64,000 nt of DNA, taken from positions 57,227-121,226 of the forward strand of contig MNCI01030281.1 of NCBI GenBank assembly GCA_015680685.1, written 5' to 3'. Every line of letters begins with the position of its first letter. Positions within the stretch are counted from its first letter, which is position 1. Under the pieces are notes generated by a model. That model saw only the letters and a list, made by a program, of their open reading frames with translations. It did not search any database and had not been told where the DNA came from. Source of the DNA: Gnetum montanum (lineage: Eukaryota; Streptophyta; Gnetopsida; Gnetales; Gnetaceae). A program made the translations under genes and the position numbers. Of the stretch, positions 61,538-64,000 are shown one piece after another.

Positions 61538-61790
61538 GCGCCACGTTGACTCCGCCATCGCCGCCGCCACCTTTCGTTTCATTTTGTTTTCTTTTTATTT
61601 TATTTTATTATCTTATTATTAATTTTAAAATACAAAATATGAAAAAAAATATAAAACAAAATGACGAGGTAATGAACACTACCAGATGCTAATTCCCTCG
61701 TAAACCAACTTCGGATGCCCACACTGAACATTTTGGCGCAAACTCTCCTATGCCAATTATATGGCGATTAGGCATCGTCAAATCACATAT

Positions 61791-61980
61791 ATGGCCCGGT
61801 ATGGCCTTAAACTGCCATGATGGCCCGGTAAGGCCTTAAATTGCCACATTCGGCCCGGTAAGGCCTTAAACTGCCATATTCGGCTCACATTTGGCCTGGC
61901 AAGGCCTTAAATTGCCACACATGGCCCAGTAAGACCTTAAACTACCACACATGGCCTGGTAAGGCCTTAAACTGCCACAT
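61791..61980 (+). repeat. Right copy of spacer tandem repeats
   Basis: Six units of about 30 bp share CCCGGTAAGGCCTTAAACT. They match in core the repeats at 56583-56640 on the other side of the antisense gene. No coding frame is seen in 61540-61790. Confidence 0.85.
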
Positions 61981-62060
61981 GTCCTAGTGCAACAATAAAC
62001 AACCATCGTACATGTACACATGATTTACGTTGCCAAGGAACACGGAACAACACCTATTAG

Positions 62061-62087
62061 CTCACTCTGCCCTCTGTTTATTGGCAG
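62061..62087 (+). promoter_or_regulatory. Candidate sense-strand 3' splice site before RT
   Basis: A pyrimidine-rich stretch ends TTTATTGGCAG at 62087, and the frame that leads into RT is open immediately afterwards. Ogre-type elements carry an intron between protease and RT, so this is a plausible acceptor. A matching donor after protease was not settled; several GT sites exist between 56089 and 56400. Confidence 0.45.
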
Positions 62088-63355
62088 GAGCAAGCCCGAT
62101 GGATTATCAGCATTTATCCACACCATTGATCATCGATGGACCGTATGGAAAAATCACAAGAGAAATCGACATAAACTCCATCAGCTTAGGTACATCAACG
62201 GACGACACAATCATAGCCTCAACACAATAAACGCTAGATAACTACAAAGGTATGACAAAGCCCCTTGACATAGAAGTTGAAAGCTTCATCGAAGACCCGT
62301 TGACTGAAACCCCCATCGCTATGCCCAATGGTGAAATTAAAATATTAAAATTGAGTACATTACTGCAGCCTCAACTGGCCAAAGACATAGAAGATGTGCT
62401 TTGAGACAACATAAAAGCATTTTCTTGGTCATACATGGACATGCCCAGGTTAGATCCTCAAATCATCCAGCATAATATTATCCTTGATCCAAAATTGATG
62501 CCAGTAAAACAAAAGGCACAAAAGGTTAAACCTGAGGTAGCATTGGCAATTCGCAATGAGATCACCAAGCTTTATTAGGCAGGTTTCATTCGGGCTGTCG
62601 ATTACGCCGATTGGGTATCCAACATGGTCATTGTCCCAAAAAAGAACGGAAGCAGTCGCTTATGCATTAATTTCCGGGATCTCAACGTTGCAACCATAAA
62701 AGATGATTTTCCCCTACCTAGCATCGATCAACTTGTTGACTCAACCGCTGGGCACGCCCTATTATCTTTTATGGATGGCTTCTCAGGATACAACCAGATA
62801 TGCATTAACCCGGAGCATCATCTCCGGACTATCTTTATGATACCATGGGGAACCTTTTGTTACACAATGATGCCCTTCGGTCTCAAGAACGCTAGGGCCA
62901 CATATCAAAGGGCAATGACATTCATTTTTAGCGATTACATGTTGCACTCGCTCAATGTCTACGTGGACGATATCGTGGTTAAATCAAAGACATCAGAACA
63001 ACACGTACAAGATCTTGACCTAGTGCTAAAGCATTGTTTAAAATATGAGCTGAGACTTAACCCAAAGAAATGTGTCTTCGGAGTCAAAACAGGAAAAATG
63101 CTTAGATTCATAGCCTTGGAAGCAAGGATACGAGTAGACCCCGATAAAGTTAAGGGCATAACAAACTTAAAACCACCTAGCAACCTTACTGAACTCCGAG
63201 GTCTACAAGGTAGATTACAGTTCATCAGACGGTTCATAGAAAAACTAACAGACAAGTTGAAACCTATGAAACACTTGTTACGTAAGAACGTCCATTTTGA
63301 ATGGACTCCACAGTGCCAGGAAGCATTTGACAATATTAAAACAGCACTTGTCTGA
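62088..63355 (+). pseudogene. Element E reverse transcriptase
   Basis: One frame from 62088 leads through the N-terminal linker into RT: NMVIVPKKNGSSRLCINFRDLN, then FMDGFSGYNQI, MMPFGLKNARATYQ and the catalytic YVDDIVVKS near 62960-62985, all intact. The thumb and connection end at the TGA of 63353-63355. In-frame stops at 62228, 62402 and 62576 precede the longest open part (from 62624). With the stops it cannot make a full polyprotein, but it is the best-kept RT in the window. Confidence 0.85.
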
Positions 63356-64000
63356 CTACCCACAGTTTATCCACCTCAAAATGATAAACCGTTTTACATC
63401 TACCTTGCCACTTCGGATTCGTCAATCGCGTCCATGCTTTGCCAAAAACAAGATGATGGAACCGAAGTCCTTGTCTACTACTTAAGCCATGCATTAGTTG
63501 CTGATGAGAAGAAGTATAACGAGATGGAGAGGTCATGTTTAGCCCTGGCCTTTTCCTTAAAGAAATGGCAACATTACCTCTTCCATAACCAGGTCAATAT
63601 AATCTACAAAGATAATGTGCTCAGAGCCATCACAGGAAACATTTATGAGTCAAGTAGAATAGCTTGTTGGAAAGCCATGATAGCTGAGTTTGACCTACAC
63701 TATATAGAGCAATCATCAGTTAAGGGTCAAGCCATAGCAAATCAAATGACCGTGTCACCAACGCATGATCAAGCAACGATAGAGCCAGAATTCCCTGATG
63801 AAAACGTAAGTGCGATAGAAATAGTGCCCGATGACTACGATGCCATTTTGAACTTCGATGGAGCATCCACCTCTCAAGGGGGAAGTGCTGCCGCCATCAT
63901 CACCTATCCCTCCGGGGAGATTCGATCCTTTGCTTATCGTTTCGATTTTCACTGTACCAACAATGTAGCAGAGTACGAAGGTCTCCCTAGAGGTCTTACG
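63356..64000 (+). pseudogene. Element E RNase H and second (archaeal-type) RNase H, partial
   Basis: The frame of RT continues without a stop to the window edge. The first RNase H has FYIYLATSDSSIASML, then YYLSHAL and YNEMERSCLALAFSLKKW. From about 63838 the second RNase H begins: AILNFDGASTSQGGSAAA, then TNNVAEYEGL, with the Asp and Glu expected of the archaeal-type domain found in Tat/Ogre elements. It is cut by the end of the window. Confidence 0.8.

Larger units (their letters stand above)
50427..64000 (+). mobile_element. Element E: Tat/Ogre-like Ty3/gypsy retrotransposon, right end outside
   Basis: The left edge is near 50410-50427, where homology to element D stops. In order it has a candidate 5' LTR, leader, gag with a CX2H-type knuckle, a repeat-bearing linker, protease, a 5.6-kb spacer with an antisense gene, RT, RNase H and the start of a second, archaeal-type RNase H (NFDGAST, TNNVAEYEGL). 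The second RNase H is the hallmark of the Tat lineage. Integrase and the 3' LTR lie beyond 64000. The coding parts contain many stops. Confidence 0.82.

Overview
The window is repeat-dense plant nuclear DNA. It holds an integrated plant pararetrovirus (Caulimoviridae), a stack of Ty3/gypsy LTR retrotransposons of Athila and Tat/Ogre type, LTRs of 820-910 bp with 5-bp target duplications, tRNA-type primer sites, and one spliced gene with short plant-like introns. The species cannot be named. No ordinary single-copy host gene was recognised, and no tRNA, rRNA or CRISPR.

Region by region. (1) 1-6851: endogenous pararetrovirus (EPRV) with an intact 983-codon movement/coat ORF. It is followed by one long frame for protease, RT, RNase H and an unassigned C-terminal protein that carries only nonsense changes. 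A tRNA-Met primer site, TATA box and poly(A) signal are present, and rearranged virus pieces lie at both edges. (2) 6862-7190: LINE endonuclease fragment, minus strand. (3) 7300-50410: nested minus-strand Athila-like elements. Element C (7420-7848 and 37092-40181) was split by A (7854-37086, TSD CACAT). A was split by B (15907-33317, TSD CATAT). B was split by a plus-strand, pol-less element F (18966-25753, TSD CATGT). D (from 40182) sits in C's protease and is cut at about 50410 by E. (4) 50427-64000: element E, plus strand, Tat/Ogre-like, running off the right edge inside its second RNase H.

The most unusual object is inside E. Between its protease (ends about 56430) and its RT (starts about 62090) lies a 5.6-kb segment. 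On the opposite strand this segment carries a complete gene layout: TATA box, start codon, eight exons whose splice phases all agree (summed length 3081 nt = 1027 codons), stop codon and AATAAA. Exon 2 resembles an FCP1/NLI-type phosphatase domain whose catalytic Asp motif is lost. Exon 4 is a 349-codon open domain, and the last exons encode a charged, coiled-coil-like tail. A good 3' splice site on the sense strand just before the RT frame suggests that the whole segment may be an intron of the retrotransposon, as in Ogre elements but far larger. This copy carries two in-frame stops.

The assembly has artefacts. Four single-N joins at 24865, 30859, 47269 and 49603, plus one at 17710, are flanked by duplicated 40-49 bp sequence. 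The N at 53649 hides missing gag sequence, and 21377-21906 is a 530-bp gap.
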